From NCBI RefSeq assembly GCF_000582785.1, contig NZ_HG931175.1:744066-808065 (forward strand): 64,000 bases of DNA, given 5' to 3'. The stretch is from Candidatus Blastococcus massiliensis AP3 (GTDB lineage Bacteria; Actinomycetota; Actinomycetes; Mycobacteriales; Geodermatophilaceae). The position numbers were made by a program, and so were the translations under genes. Below, piece by piece: positions 49,279-58,063 of this stretch (positions are counted from its first letter, which is position 1; each line of letters opens with the position of its first letter). The notes beneath the pieces were generated by a model that was not told where the DNA came from, searched no databases, and saw only the letters and a program-made list of their open reading frames with translations.

Positions 49279-51302
49279 GGGGCTCCTCGCAGCGGTAGGA
49301 CGGCGGACACGCGGGTTCCTCCGCCGGGCCCCGGCCGGACCTGGCAGCTGCCTCCGAGCTCGGCGGCGCGCTCGCGCATCGACTGCAGGCCGAGCCCGGG
49401 GAGCGCGTCGACCGGACAGCCGCGTCCGTCGTCGGCCACCTCGACGCACACCTCGTCCGGCCCGCCCTCCAGGCGCACGGTGATGCACCGGGCGCCGGCA
49501 TGACGGATGGCGTTGGTCATCGCCTCCTGGGTGATGCGGAAGGCCGCGACCTCGACCGCGGCGGGCAGCCTCTCGAGCGTTCCGCTGCCCTCGATCCGGA
49601 TCGTCGGTGCGCCGTCCTGCTCGGCCAGCAGCCCCGGGCCGGTCGCCTGGAGCGCGCCGAGCAGACCCAGGTCGTCCAGGGCCGGCGGGCGCAGGTCCTG
49701 GACGATGCGGCGCACGTCGCCGACGGCCTCCTGCAGCTGCCCGCGCGCGGTCGTCACCAGCGGCACCGCCCGGGCGGGCTCGGAGGCGAGCGCGCGGGTC
49801 GCGACGTCCAGCGCCATGACGGCGGAGGCCAGCTGCGGACCGAGGCCGTCGTGCAGGTCGCGGCGGATCCGCCGGCGCTCCTCCTCGCGCGCGCTCACCA
49901 ACCGGTCGCGGGACCGCTCGAGGTCGGTGGCCAGCCGCAGCGCGAAGCCGACGGCGGCCAGCTGCGCGGCCACGTCGGAGAGCAGCGCGACGTCGAGCGG
50001 GTCGAGTGCCCCGGTGCCCGAGCGGTGCGCGACGTGCAGCGTGCCGACGACGTCGTCGTGCCACTGCAGCGGGAAGGAGTGGACGGCGAGCGCGGGGTCG
50101 CCCACCGCCTCGACCACCGGCGGTGCGTCGGGCCGCTCGACCTGCACGCGGACGGCGGGCAGCTTGAGGTCGGCGGCCAGCGTCGCGACCGCCTCGGCCA
50201 GCGCCTGCCGGGGCGACGCGGCGTCGCGCAGCACCTGGGTGACGCGGCCGACCACCCGGTACGGATCACCCCGGGAGCCGTGCAGCAGCCGGTCGACCGC
50301 CCGCTGGATGCGGACGTACAGGGGGTGGAAGACGGCGGCCACGGCCACGGCACCGGCGAAGCCGACGACGGTGTCCGTGGTCCCGGCGATGCCGCCCAGC
50401 CAGCCCACCACGGCCACGTAGACCAGGGCCGAGCAGGCCAGCAGCGCCGTCCCGACCAGGGTGCGGTTGAGGACGACGTCGATGCCGAACAGCCGGTAGC
50501 GGACGACGGCGATGCCGATCGCGACCGGCACCGCGAGGGTGACCGCCACGTTGACCGGCGCCGGGGCGAGGAACGCCGCGAGCACCGCCAGGGCGATCGC
50601 GTAGCCGACCCAGGTGATCTGCCAGCGTCCCTGCGGATCGGCGCGGCGGAACCGCAGCACCAGGCTCGTCAGGCCCAGGAGGGCCAGCACCGGGACCAAC
50701 GGGTTGAGCGCGGTCTGGACGCCGGCGAGGACGGGCTCCGGGAGGCCGATCGCCACGGGGTTGGCCGGCTGGTCGCCCTCGGGCTGGATGTCGGTGAAGG
50801 CGGTGAGCAGCGACATCACGGCGATCAGGGCCAGTGCGGTGACCGCGACCGGGCGCCAGCGCCGGGACAGCAGCCGGCCGTCCGGGAAGAGCAGTGGGAG
50901 CAGGGTGGCGAAGGCGACGAACGACGGCACCCAGGTCCACAGGGTGAGCCAGGCGGCGGCGCGGAAGACGAGCGCCGGATCGTCGGTCCCGGCGAACCCG
51001 TGGACGGCGAGGCCGAGGGAGCCGGCGTACAGGCAGGCGAAGCAGCCGATGACGGTCATGAGCTGCAGCACCCGGTGGCCGGGCACGCGGCCGAGGAGGG
51101 CGGCCCCGACGATCGCCATCGCGGGACCGACCAGCGGCTCCGGCGAGCCGAGGAGGTCGGCCCGCTCGGCCGCCGGAGTGGTCAGGTGTGCGCCGAGTCC
51201 GACGGCCAGGTAGCCGACGGCGACCGCGGCCGAGGGCCGGGCCGCCGTGGTGGCGGCCCGGCCCTGCTGCTGCGTGCGCTCGTCGACCACCGGATCGTCC
51301 AC
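49275..51302 (-). CDS. membrane sensor histidine kinase (HisKA_3 type)
   Basis: The GTG at 51302 (a GTG at 51290 is also possible) gives 675 residues. About eight hydrophobic segments span residues 20-275. A GAF-like region follows (DLKLPAVRVQVERPDAPPVV, FPLQWHDDVVGTLHVAH). Then come HisKA_3 with phospho-acceptor His in RRDLHDGLGPQLASAV and the HATPase with EAMTNAIRHAGA, VADDGRGCPVD and GLGLQSMRERAAEL. It pairs with the response regulator encoded 4 bp downstream. The multi-helix N-terminus suggests sensing of a membrane or small hydrophobic signal. Confidence 0.92.
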   Translation of the reverse strand: MDDPVVDERTQQQGRAATTAARPSAAVAVGYLAVGLGAHLTTPAAERADLLGSPEPLVGPAMAIVGAALLGRVPGHRVLQLMTVIGCFACLYAGSLGLAVHGFAGTDDPALVFRAAAWLTLWTWVPSFVAFATLLPLLFPDGRLLSRRWRPVAVTALALIAVMSLLTAFTDIQPEGDQPANPVAIGLPEPVLAGVQTALNPLVPVLALLGLTSLVLRFRRADPQGRWQITWVGYAIALAVLAAFLAPAPVNVAVTLAVPVAIGIAVVRYRLFGIDVVLNRTLVGTALLACSALVYVAVVGWLGGIAGTTDTVVGFAGAVAVAAVFHPLYVRIQRAVDRLLHGSRGDPYRVVGRVTQVLRDAASPRQALAEAVATLAADLKLPAVRVQVERPDAPPVVEAVGDPALAVHSFPLQWHDDVVGTLHVAHRSGTGALDPLDVALLSDVAAQLAAVGFALRLATDLERSRDRLVSAREEERRRIRRDLHDGLGPQLASAVMALDVATRALASEPARAVPLVTTARGQLQEAVGDVRRIVQDLRPPALDDLGLLGALQATGPGLLAEQDGAPTIRIEGSGTLERLPAAVEVAAFRITQEAMTNAIRHAGARCITVRLEGGPDEVCVEVADDGRGCPVDALPGLGLQSMRERAAELGGSCQVRPGPGGGTRVSAVLPLRGAP

Positions 51303-51337
51303 CTCGCGGGCGACGCTACCGATCGGATGACTCCTGG

Positions 51338-52078
51338 TCAGCGGGTTGCCGCGTCGGGCGTGCGGCCGGTCCACCACTGCCGGTCGGTTCGCCGGGCGAC
51401 GGTGACGGCCACCCCGAACGAGGCGGCGACGAACAGCCAGTGCGGGTCGACCGGGCCGGTGGAGAAGGCGCCGAAGTCGAGGACCAGGAACGCCAGCAGG
51501 ACGACGGGGATCCAGACCGGCACCACCCGGGTGCGGAGGTAGCCGATCGAGGTCAGCAGCACGGAGCCGACCATGCCGAGCAGGAAGGGCGCCAGGATCA
51601 GGATCGCGAGCGCGCTGCTCTGGGCGTCCTCGATCAGCGCCACCATCGCCGCGCGGTCGGGCTGGTCGACGGCCGCGGCGTCGTAGATGGAGACGGCGTG
51701 GATGCCGAGGAAACCGAGCCCGCCGACGAAGGCGAGGATCATGGCGGTGGCGCCGAGCCGCGGCATCCGCGGCCGGAACAGCTGGGCCATGGCGACCAGG
51801 CCCAGCAGCAGGAACGGGACGCCGATGGTGCCGACGACCAGGCCGACGGCGGCCAGCGTCGGCCGGTCGGCCCAGGCGTCCAGGGTCTCGGCGACCGACG
51901 AGCTCTGGCCCCCGGCGCGGTTGAGCAGCGCCTCGCCGAGGTTCAGGACCGCACCCACGGTGAGGCACACGACGGCGGCTCGCCGGCCGAGCGGCGCCGG
52001 CCGCGGGGTCGGCTCGTCCTGCGTCGCGGACCGGGGCGCGTCCGGGGCCGGAGCCGGGGTCACGGGCTGAGCGGTCAT
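51338..52078 (-). CDS. six-helix membrane protein, unknown function
   Basis: The ATG at 52078 follows GGAGGTGG. The 246-residue protein has a Pro/Ala-rich N-terminus and six hydrophobic segments (AAVVCLTVGAVLNLGEALLN, LAAVGLVVGTIGVPFLLLGL, LGATAMILAFVGGLGFLGIH and three more). No domain name comes to mind. It lies 35 bp upstream of the kinase gene on the same strand and might be co-transcribed and part of its sensing, which is inference. Confidence 0.72.
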   Translation of the reverse strand: MTAQPVTPAPAPDAPRSATQDEPTPRPAPLGRRAAVVCLTVGAVLNLGEALLNRAGGQSSSVAETLDAWADRPTLAAVGLVVGTIGVPFLLLGLVAMAQLFRPRMPRLGATAMILAFVGGLGFLGIHAVSIYDAAAVDQPDRAAMVALIEDAQSSALAILILAPFLLGMVGSVLLTSIGYLRTRVVPVWIPVVLLAFLVLDFGAFSTGPVDPHWLFVAASFGVAVTVARRTDRQWWTGRTPDAATR

Positions 52079-52445
52079 GGGTCCACCTCCAACGCCCGGC
52101 GGGTCCCTCCCGCTGGGCGAGGACGACGATCGGGCGGGACGTGTCCCGGTGTCGTGAGGCACCGGTCCCGATCTCGCGGGGAGCCGCAGCCCGCGCCCGG
52201 ACCCGCCGGAGTGGTCCTACGGCGGGGCGCACGGCGTGTCGGACGCGCAGGCCGTGGGCAGCCGCACACCCAGCGTCCCGACGGGCCGCCCCTGCGGAAG
52301 TAAGCGGCCGGATGCGTTCCGTTATAAGGCTCTCCGCCGGCCCCGAACCCCGGTCGGGATCCGTCGTGGTCGGGTGGCGAGTCGCGGTCGGCACGGCCGG
52401 GCCCGCCGCCGGCCGCCCGGGGCGCCGTGCGGCGCGATCGTCACT
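52079..52445. other. intergenic region without a supported gene
   Basis: This 367-bp stretch separates the divergent membrane protein and NlpC genes. It holds a locally AT-rich patch (TTATAAGG, 52321-52328) and otherwise GC-rich DNA; the open frames in it have poor composition and no start signals. It probably contains the promoter of the minus-strand gene. Confidence 0.5.
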
Positions 52446-52474
52446 TTGTGACTGCGGGATGACCTACCTAGCGT
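52446..52474 (+). promoter_or_regulatory. promoter of the riboswitch-NlpC transcript
   Basis: TTGTGA (52446-52451), a 17-base spacer and TAGCGT (52469-52474) form a good housekeeping-type promoter about 50 bases before the riboswitch aptamer. Confidence 0.6.
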
Positions 52475-52527
52475 CGTCGCCGTCCGACCGAGGCCTCTCC
52501 GTCACCGCGTCTGGTGACACCCGGCCG

Positions 52528-52672
52528 GACACCGCCGAACCGGCGACCGGATGTCCGGCGCCGGACCGGGGACCCACCGCAGTCTTGGGGTGAAGCGCCG
52601 ACCGGCTCCACCGGTCGGGCCGGGCGATCTCCCCGCCCGAACCCGTCAGCTAACTCGGTAGGCGGTCGATGG
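52528..52672 (+). ncRNA. c-di-AMP riboswitch (ydaO/yuaA type)
   Basis: Conserved aptamer elements appear in the right order: CCGCCGAACCGGCG at the start, GGGGACCCACCGCAG, CTTGGGGTGAA, CCGCCCGAACCCGTCAGCTA and ACTCGGTAGGCGG near the end. In Actinobacteria this class precedes cell-wall hydrolase genes such as rpfA and NlpC/P60 genes and turns expression off when c-di-AMP binds. The downstream gene starts 23 bases later, so control of translation or transcription of that gene is expected. The ends are approximate. Confidence 0.88.
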
Positions 52673-52694
52673 AGAACAGGAGAACGCGTCGTCC

Positions 52695-53252
52695 ATGACG
52701 ACTACTCGCACGTCCACGATCACCCGTCGATCCCTCCGCGGGGCGGCGCTCGCCCTCCTCACCGGCGCGGGGATCGCGGTCACGCCGCTGACCGCGTCGG
52801 CCTCCGCGCCGGCCCCCGCTGACTCAGCTCCGGTCGCCTCCGCCCCGGCCTCCTTCACCGCCGCTCCCGCGTCGTACGGCCCGGCTCCGGTCGCGCCGAG
52901 CCACGCCGCCCAGGTGGCGGTGGACACCGCACTGGCCCAGCAGGGCAAGCCCTACCAGTGGGGCGGCACCGGCCCCGGCGGCTTCGACTGCTCCGGGCTC
53001 ACCTACTCGTCCTACCGGGCCGCCGGCGTGAACCTGCCGCGCACCTCGAGCGCGCAGTCGACCGCCGGCCACCAGATCCCCTGGTACGCGATGCAGCCCG
53101 GTGACCTGATCTTCTTCTACTCCCCCGTGTCGCACGTCGGCATCGCCATCGGCAACGGGCTGATGGTGCACTCGTCGTCCTACGGCAACCCCGTGTCGGT
53201 CGTGCGGGTCGACTCGATGCCGGGCTACCACAGCACGCGGCGCGTGGCCTGA
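52695..53252 (+). CDS. secreted NlpC/P60 peptidoglycan hydrolase
   Basis: The ATG at 52695 follows GGAGAACAGGAGAA. The 185-residue protein has a signal peptide (RRSLRGAALALLTGAGIAVT, cleavage near residue 36), an Ala/Pro linker, and the NlpC/P60 domain with YQWGGTGPGGFDCSGLTY (Cys99), SHVGIAIGNG (His147) and a third His near residue 159. It cleaves D-glutamyl-meso-diaminopimelate bonds in peptidoglycan stem peptides. Riboswitch control by c-di-AMP ties its production to turgor or wall stress. Confidence 0.93.
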   Translation: MTTTRTSTITRRSLRGAALALLTGAGIAVTPLTASASAPAPADSAPVASAPASFTAAPASYGPAPVAPSHAAQVAVDTALAQQGKPYQWGGTGPGGFDCSGLTYSSYRAAGVNLPRTSSAQSTAGHQIPWYAMQPGDLIFFYSPVSHVGIAIGNGLMVHSSSYGNPVSVVRVDSMPGYHSTRRVA

Positions 53253-53262
53253 GCCGCGCAGC

Positions 53263-53290
53263 GCCCCGGCCGTCCGCGGGCGGCCGGGGC
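53263..53290 (+). terminator. terminator hairpin after the NlpC gene
   Basis: GCCCCGGCCG and CGGCCGGGGC form a perfect 10-bp stem with an 8-base loop 11 bases after the stop codon. Confidence 0.75.
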
Positions 53291-53357
53291 GGCTGGGTGA
53301 TCCCCGGGCCGGGGGCCCGGCGGGCGGCATCGCTGCCGGTCGGGTAGGGACGACGCC

Positions 53358-53876
53358 GTGTCCTCTCCCCCACCGGTCCTGCTGCTCGACGTCGACGGCG
53401 TGCTCAACGCCGTCCGCCCGGACCTGCCGGAGGGCTGGCAGCGCGGGCGCTTCAACGGCTACGTGCTCTCGTGGGACCCGTCGGTGATCGCCCGGCTGCG
53501 GGAGTGGCACGAGACGGGCCGGGTCGAGCTGCAGTGGCTGACGACGTGGACATCGATGGCCGACCGGCTGCTGGCCGAGCCGATGGGCCTCCCCCGCGGA
53601 CTGCGCACGCACGACCGCGACGAGCTGCCCACCGGGTACAGAGGCGATCGGCGCGGCATCTCCGGGTGGTGGAAGCTGGCCGCGGCCCGGGCGGTGGCTG
53701 AGGCCGAGCCGGACCGGCGGATCGTCTGGATCGACGACGACCTCGCCGAGCAGGCGGCCGACACCAGCGAGTGGCTGGCCACGAACGGCCAGGTGCTGGT
53801 CGTGGCGCCCGCGTTCTCGACGGGGCTGACCCACGACGAGCTGGACCGGGTGGAGGCCTGGCTGGCCCAGGGGTGA
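53358..53876 (+). CDS. HAD-superfamily-like protein
   Basis: This 172-residue GTG-start protein begins VLLLDVDGVLNAVRPDLPEG, the DxDG first motif of HAD phosphatases. LQWLTTWTSMADRLL carries the motif II Thr position, and RRIVWIDDDLAEQAADTSEW the acidic motif IV. The size and pattern match uncharacterised actinobacterial HAD-like proteins without a cap domain. A phosphatase role is likely but the substrate is unknown. Confidence 0.82.
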   Translation: MSSPPPVLLLDVDGVLNAVRPDLPEGWQRGRFNGYVLSWDPSVIARLREWHETGRVELQWLTTWTSMADRLLAEPMGLPRGLRTHDRDELPTGYRGDRRGISGWWKLAAARAVAEAEPDRRIVWIDDDLAEQAADTSEWLATNGQVLVVAPAFSTGLTHDELDRVEAWLAQG

Positions 53877-53962
53877 CCGGGCCCCGGCCCGGAGCTCGAC
53901 CGGCACCACGCGATGTCGCCGTACGATGACTGTCCGACGTCGACCAGGGGAGCTCTCGCCTC

Positions 53963-55171
53963 ATGGCCTCTGATCCGCCGGGCTCCAGGACCACCCGGTG
54001 GCTCCGTCGCCGGCCCGATGACCCACAGCGCCCGCCCGATGCCCGGCGACCGCGCTTCGACCTGCCGCCACCCGGCCGGCAGAACCGGTACGGCAACCCG
54101 GCGGAGGACGACCGGCGCCGCGAGCCGTACCCGTACGAGGAGCCGGAACGGTACGACGAGTACGGCCGGCCCGTCCGCGACCGGCGGTTCGACCGTCCGC
54201 CGCCGGCCGGCAACGACTGGTACGACGCCCCGCCGCCTGCCGCAGGTCCGCCGCCGAGGCAGGACCGGCACCGGCGTCGTCCGTACTGGGAGACCCCGGA
54301 GCGCCCCGCCCCGCCGGCGCCACCCGAGCCGCCTCCCGGCCGTCGCACCCGGACCGGCCGGCCCCGCCGCCGGCTGTTCCGCCGCGTCGTCCGGGTGCTG
54401 GCCGTGCTCGCCGTCGTCCAGGCGCTGGTCGTGCTGTCGCTGCGGTGGGTCGATCCGCCGACGACGGCGTTCATGCTGAGCAACCCGGACGGCGCCATCC
54501 AGCAGTCGGTGCCGGTCGAGCACGTGTCGCGTACCTTCCTCGCCGCGGTGATCGCGCACGAGGACTCCGCGCTCCCCTACCGCTCCGGCGCCTTCGAGTG
54601 GGACGCGCTGTGGGGCCGCGCGCAGGCCCACCTCGCCGGGGAGGACGACCCGTCGGGGTCCACGATCCCGCAGCAGGTGACCAAGAACCTCTTCCTCAAC
54701 CAGGAGCTGAGCGCCGTCCGCAAGGGGGTCGAGGCGCTGCTGTCGGTGGAGGTGGCCGCCCTGATCGACGACCGCCGGATGCTCGAGCTCTACGTCAACT
54801 ACGCGCAGTTCGGGCGCACGATCTACGGCGTCTGCGCGGCGTCCTGGTACTACTTCGACGTCGCCCCGCGGGACCTGTCGCGGGCGCAGGCGGTGAAGAT
54901 CGTCGGCCTGCTGCCCTCGCCGGGGCACGTGCAGCGCGCGCCGGGCGGCGGCATGGATTTCGAGGTGGACGACGGTCTGGGCTGGCTGTCCCGCTCGCAC
55001 ATGCTCAACGCCGAGGCGCGGGTGCCCCGCCACCTCGACCGGCTCGGTACCCAGCCGGTCGAGGACGTCGGCATTACCGGATCGGCGTCGGACCAGGAAC
55101 CCTCGGGCGACGACTGCTCGACCCGCCCGCAGGAGATCGCCGACCTGATCGCCTCGGAGGGCACGGGCTGA
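53963..55171 (+). CDS. GT51 peptidoglycan transglycosylase with long disordered N-terminus
   Basis: This 402-residue protein has a ~140-residue Pro/Arg/Tyr-rich cytoplasmic region, one membrane helix (RVVRVLAVLAVVQALVVLSL) and a GT51 domain. AVIAHEDSALPYRSGAFEW holds the catalytic Glu; DPSGSTIPQQVTKNLFL and ALIDDRRMLELYVNYAQFG are the further conserved GT51 motifs. There is no transpeptidase domain, so it is MtgA-like. It polymerises glycan strands from lipid II. It lies 0.7 kb from the NlpC hydrolase. Confidence 0.88.
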   Translation: MASDPPGSRTTRWLRRRPDDPQRPPDARRPRFDLPPPGRQNRYGNPAEDDRRREPYPYEEPERYDEYGRPVRDRRFDRPPPAGNDWYDAPPPAAGPPPRQDRHRRRPYWETPERPAPPAPPEPPPGRRTRTGRPRRRLFRRVVRVLAVLAVVQALVVLSLRWVDPPTTAFMLSNPDGAIQQSVPVEHVSRTFLAAVIAHEDSALPYRSGAFEWDALWGRAQAHLAGEDDPSGSTIPQQVTKNLFLNQELSAVRKGVEALLSVEVAALIDDRRMLELYVNYAQFGRTIYGVCAASWYYFDVAPRDLSRAQAVKIVGLLPSPGHVQRAPGGGMDFEVDDGLGWLSRSHMLNAEARVPRHLDRLGTQPVEDVGITGSASDQEPSGDDCSTRPQEIADLIASEGTG

Positions 55172-55187
55172 TCCCGCCCGCCGGGGT

Positions 55188-56192
<1,005 letters not shown>

Positions 56193-56288
56193 CCCTCGGA
56201 TGTCGGCTGTTCGGGCGGACAGCTTGAGTGCCTCGGCGGCGGAAGAAGTACTCGTCGGGGTGACGTGGTGGGTCGGATGAGTTGACGG

Positions 56289-57944
56289 TCACACGGCGAG
56301 CAGCCGGTGGACGGACTGGATCGCGATCGAGCCCTCCCCGACGGCGGACGCGACCCGCTTGATCGACCCGTGCCGGACGTCGCCGGCGGCGAGCACGCCC
56401 GCGATGCTGGTCTCCTGCACCATCGGTCGCCGGCCGAACGTCCCGACGGCGTCGTCGCCCAGTTCCGAGCCGGTGACGACGAACCCCGCGGCGTCCCGTT
56501 CGACGGTCGGTGGCAGCCACTGCGTGTGCGGCTGGGCGCCGATCATGAGGAACAGCCCGTAGGCGCCGACCTTCTCCAGCTCGCCGCTGGAGCGGTCGCG
56601 CAGCACGAGGTGGTCCAGCCAGCCGTCGCCTCCGCCGCCCACCACCTCGGTGCCGGTGCGCACCTCGATGTTCGGCGTCCCCTCGACCTGGTGGACGAGG
56701 TAGCTGGACATCCCCGCCTCGAGCGAGGCGGCCCGGATGACGACGGTGACGCGCTCGGCGTACGCGGCCAGGTGGACGGCGGCCTGCCCGGCGGAGTTGG
56801 CGCCGCCGACGATGACGACCTCCTTGCCGGCCACGAGCGGCGCCTCCGAGGCGGCGGCACCGTAGAAGACACCGGCGCCGTGCAGCGCCTCGAGGGAGTC
56901 CACGCCGAGCCGGCGGTAGCTGGCTCCCGTGGCCAGGACGACGGCGCCGGCCACCACCACTCCCCCGGTGTCCAGGCCGACGACGATGCCGTCGTCCTCG
57001 CGCGAGAGGTGGGTGACCTGCTGCATGAACGCGAAGCGGGCGCCGAACACCCAGGCCTGCTGGAAGGCGCGGCGGGCGAGCTCCGCGCCGGTGATGCCGC
57101 GCTGGAAGCCGAGGTAGTTGCGGATCGAGGAGCTCGACGTCGCCTGCCCGCCGATGCTTCCCGAGTCGATGACCACCGTGCGCAGTCCTTCGGAGGCGCC
57201 GTAGACCGCGGCGGAGAGGCCGGCGGGGCCGCAGCCGACGATGACCAGGTCGTAGCGGTCGCCGGACGGGTCGAGCTCCTTGCCGGCCGAGCGGGCGATG
57301 TCGGTGTTGCTCGGGTCCTCCATGACCGCGCCGGTGGGCATGACGATGAGCGGCAGCTTGCGGGGACCGGTGCCGGCGAGCACGGCCTGGCCCTCCTCGG
57401 ACCCGGCGAGGTGGAAGCGGTGCGGCATCGCGCAGCGGCCCAGCACCTCCCGCAGCTCGTAGGCGCGGCCCGACCACGTCTCGCCGACGACCTCGATGGT
57501 GTGCGACGCGCGGCGGCGGGCCTCGGCCCAGGCGAGGAGGAAGGACGACAGCGCCTGGTGGAACTGCTCGTCCGGCGGTGGCGCGGGGCGGACGACGTAG
57601 TGGTCGATGCGGCCCTGGGCGATCGCCTCGAAGATGGCGTCCCCGGTCTCGGGCACACCGAGGTTCTCCCAGCCGATGAGCAGCGCGCGCTGGGCGTGCG
57701 GGCAGAAGCGGGCCACCTCGCCGAGGAACTCCGAGCCGGGGGCGCCGGCGAGTTCTTCCGCCGCGAGGACGAGGGCGACGTCCTCGCCGGCCTGGGTCCG
57801 CTGCTCGAGGAGGTCGAGCGCGTCGGCCGGAGTGCTCAGGCAGCAGATGCCGTAGTCGGGGGCGTACCGGGTGCGCAGCTCCCGCTCGACGGCGGCGAGC
57901 AAGGCGGGGTCGTCGTCGACGGCGAGGATCAGCGGCAGGCTCAT
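56289..57944 (-). CDS. pseudo-receiver/thioredoxin-reductase-like fusion flavoprotein
   Basis: This 551-residue protein has an N-terminal receiver-like domain (LILAVDDDPALLAAVERELR), but the strand that should end in the phospho-acceptor Asp reads DVALVLAAEELAGAPG, so that Asp is missing. A thioredoxin-like segment (~150-220; LPLIVMPTGAVMEDPSNTD) follows. The last ~320 residues are thioredoxin-reductase-like with VIVGCGPAGLSAAVYGASEG for FAD, VVIVGGANSAGQAAVHLA for NAD(P)H and VLAAGDVRHGSIKRVASAVG. The CxxC of true TrxR is replaced by GGQATSSSSIRNYLGF. It is probably a redox-sensing or signalling oxidoreductase. Confidence 0.88.
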   Translation of the reverse strand: MSLPLILAVDDDPALLAAVERELRTRYAPDYGICCLSTPADALDLLEQRTQAGEDVALVLAAEELAGAPGSEFLGEVARFCPHAQRALLIGWENLGVPETGDAIFEAIAQGRIDHYVVRPAPPPDEQFHQALSSFLLAWAEARRRASHTIEVVGETWSGRAYELREVLGRCAMPHRFHLAGSEEGQAVLAGTGPRKLPLIVMPTGAVMEDPSNTDIARSAGKELDPSGDRYDLVIVGCGPAGLSAAVYGASEGLRTVVIDSGSIGGQATSSSSIRNYLGFQRGITGAELARRAFQQAWVFGARFAFMQQVTHLSREDDGIVVGLDTGGVVVAGAVVLATGASYRRLGVDSLEALHGAGVFYGAAASEAPLVAGKEVVIVGGANSAGQAAVHLAAYAERVTVVIRAASLEAGMSSYLVHQVEGTPNIEVRTGTEVVGGGGDGWLDHLVLRDRSSGELEKVGAYGLFLMIGAQPHTQWLPPTVERDAAGFVVTGSELGDDAVGTFGRRPMVQETSIAGVLAAGDVRHGSIKRVASAVGEGSIAIQSVHRLLAV

Positions 57945-58063
57945 GACGGTTCCTCCGCGTGCGCGGTCGGCCCCCGTGCGCGCGCCATCGTAGGAACGGG
58001 CGCCACGCGGGGACAGGGCCCGCTGCGCGCCGCGTTCTGCTGCGGGCGCTCCGGCGCCCGCCG

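Noticed and set aside
52141-52593. Open frame in the NlpC upstream region
   Set aside because: It crosses the promoter and the riboswitch aptamer, has no ribosome site and no protein-like composition.
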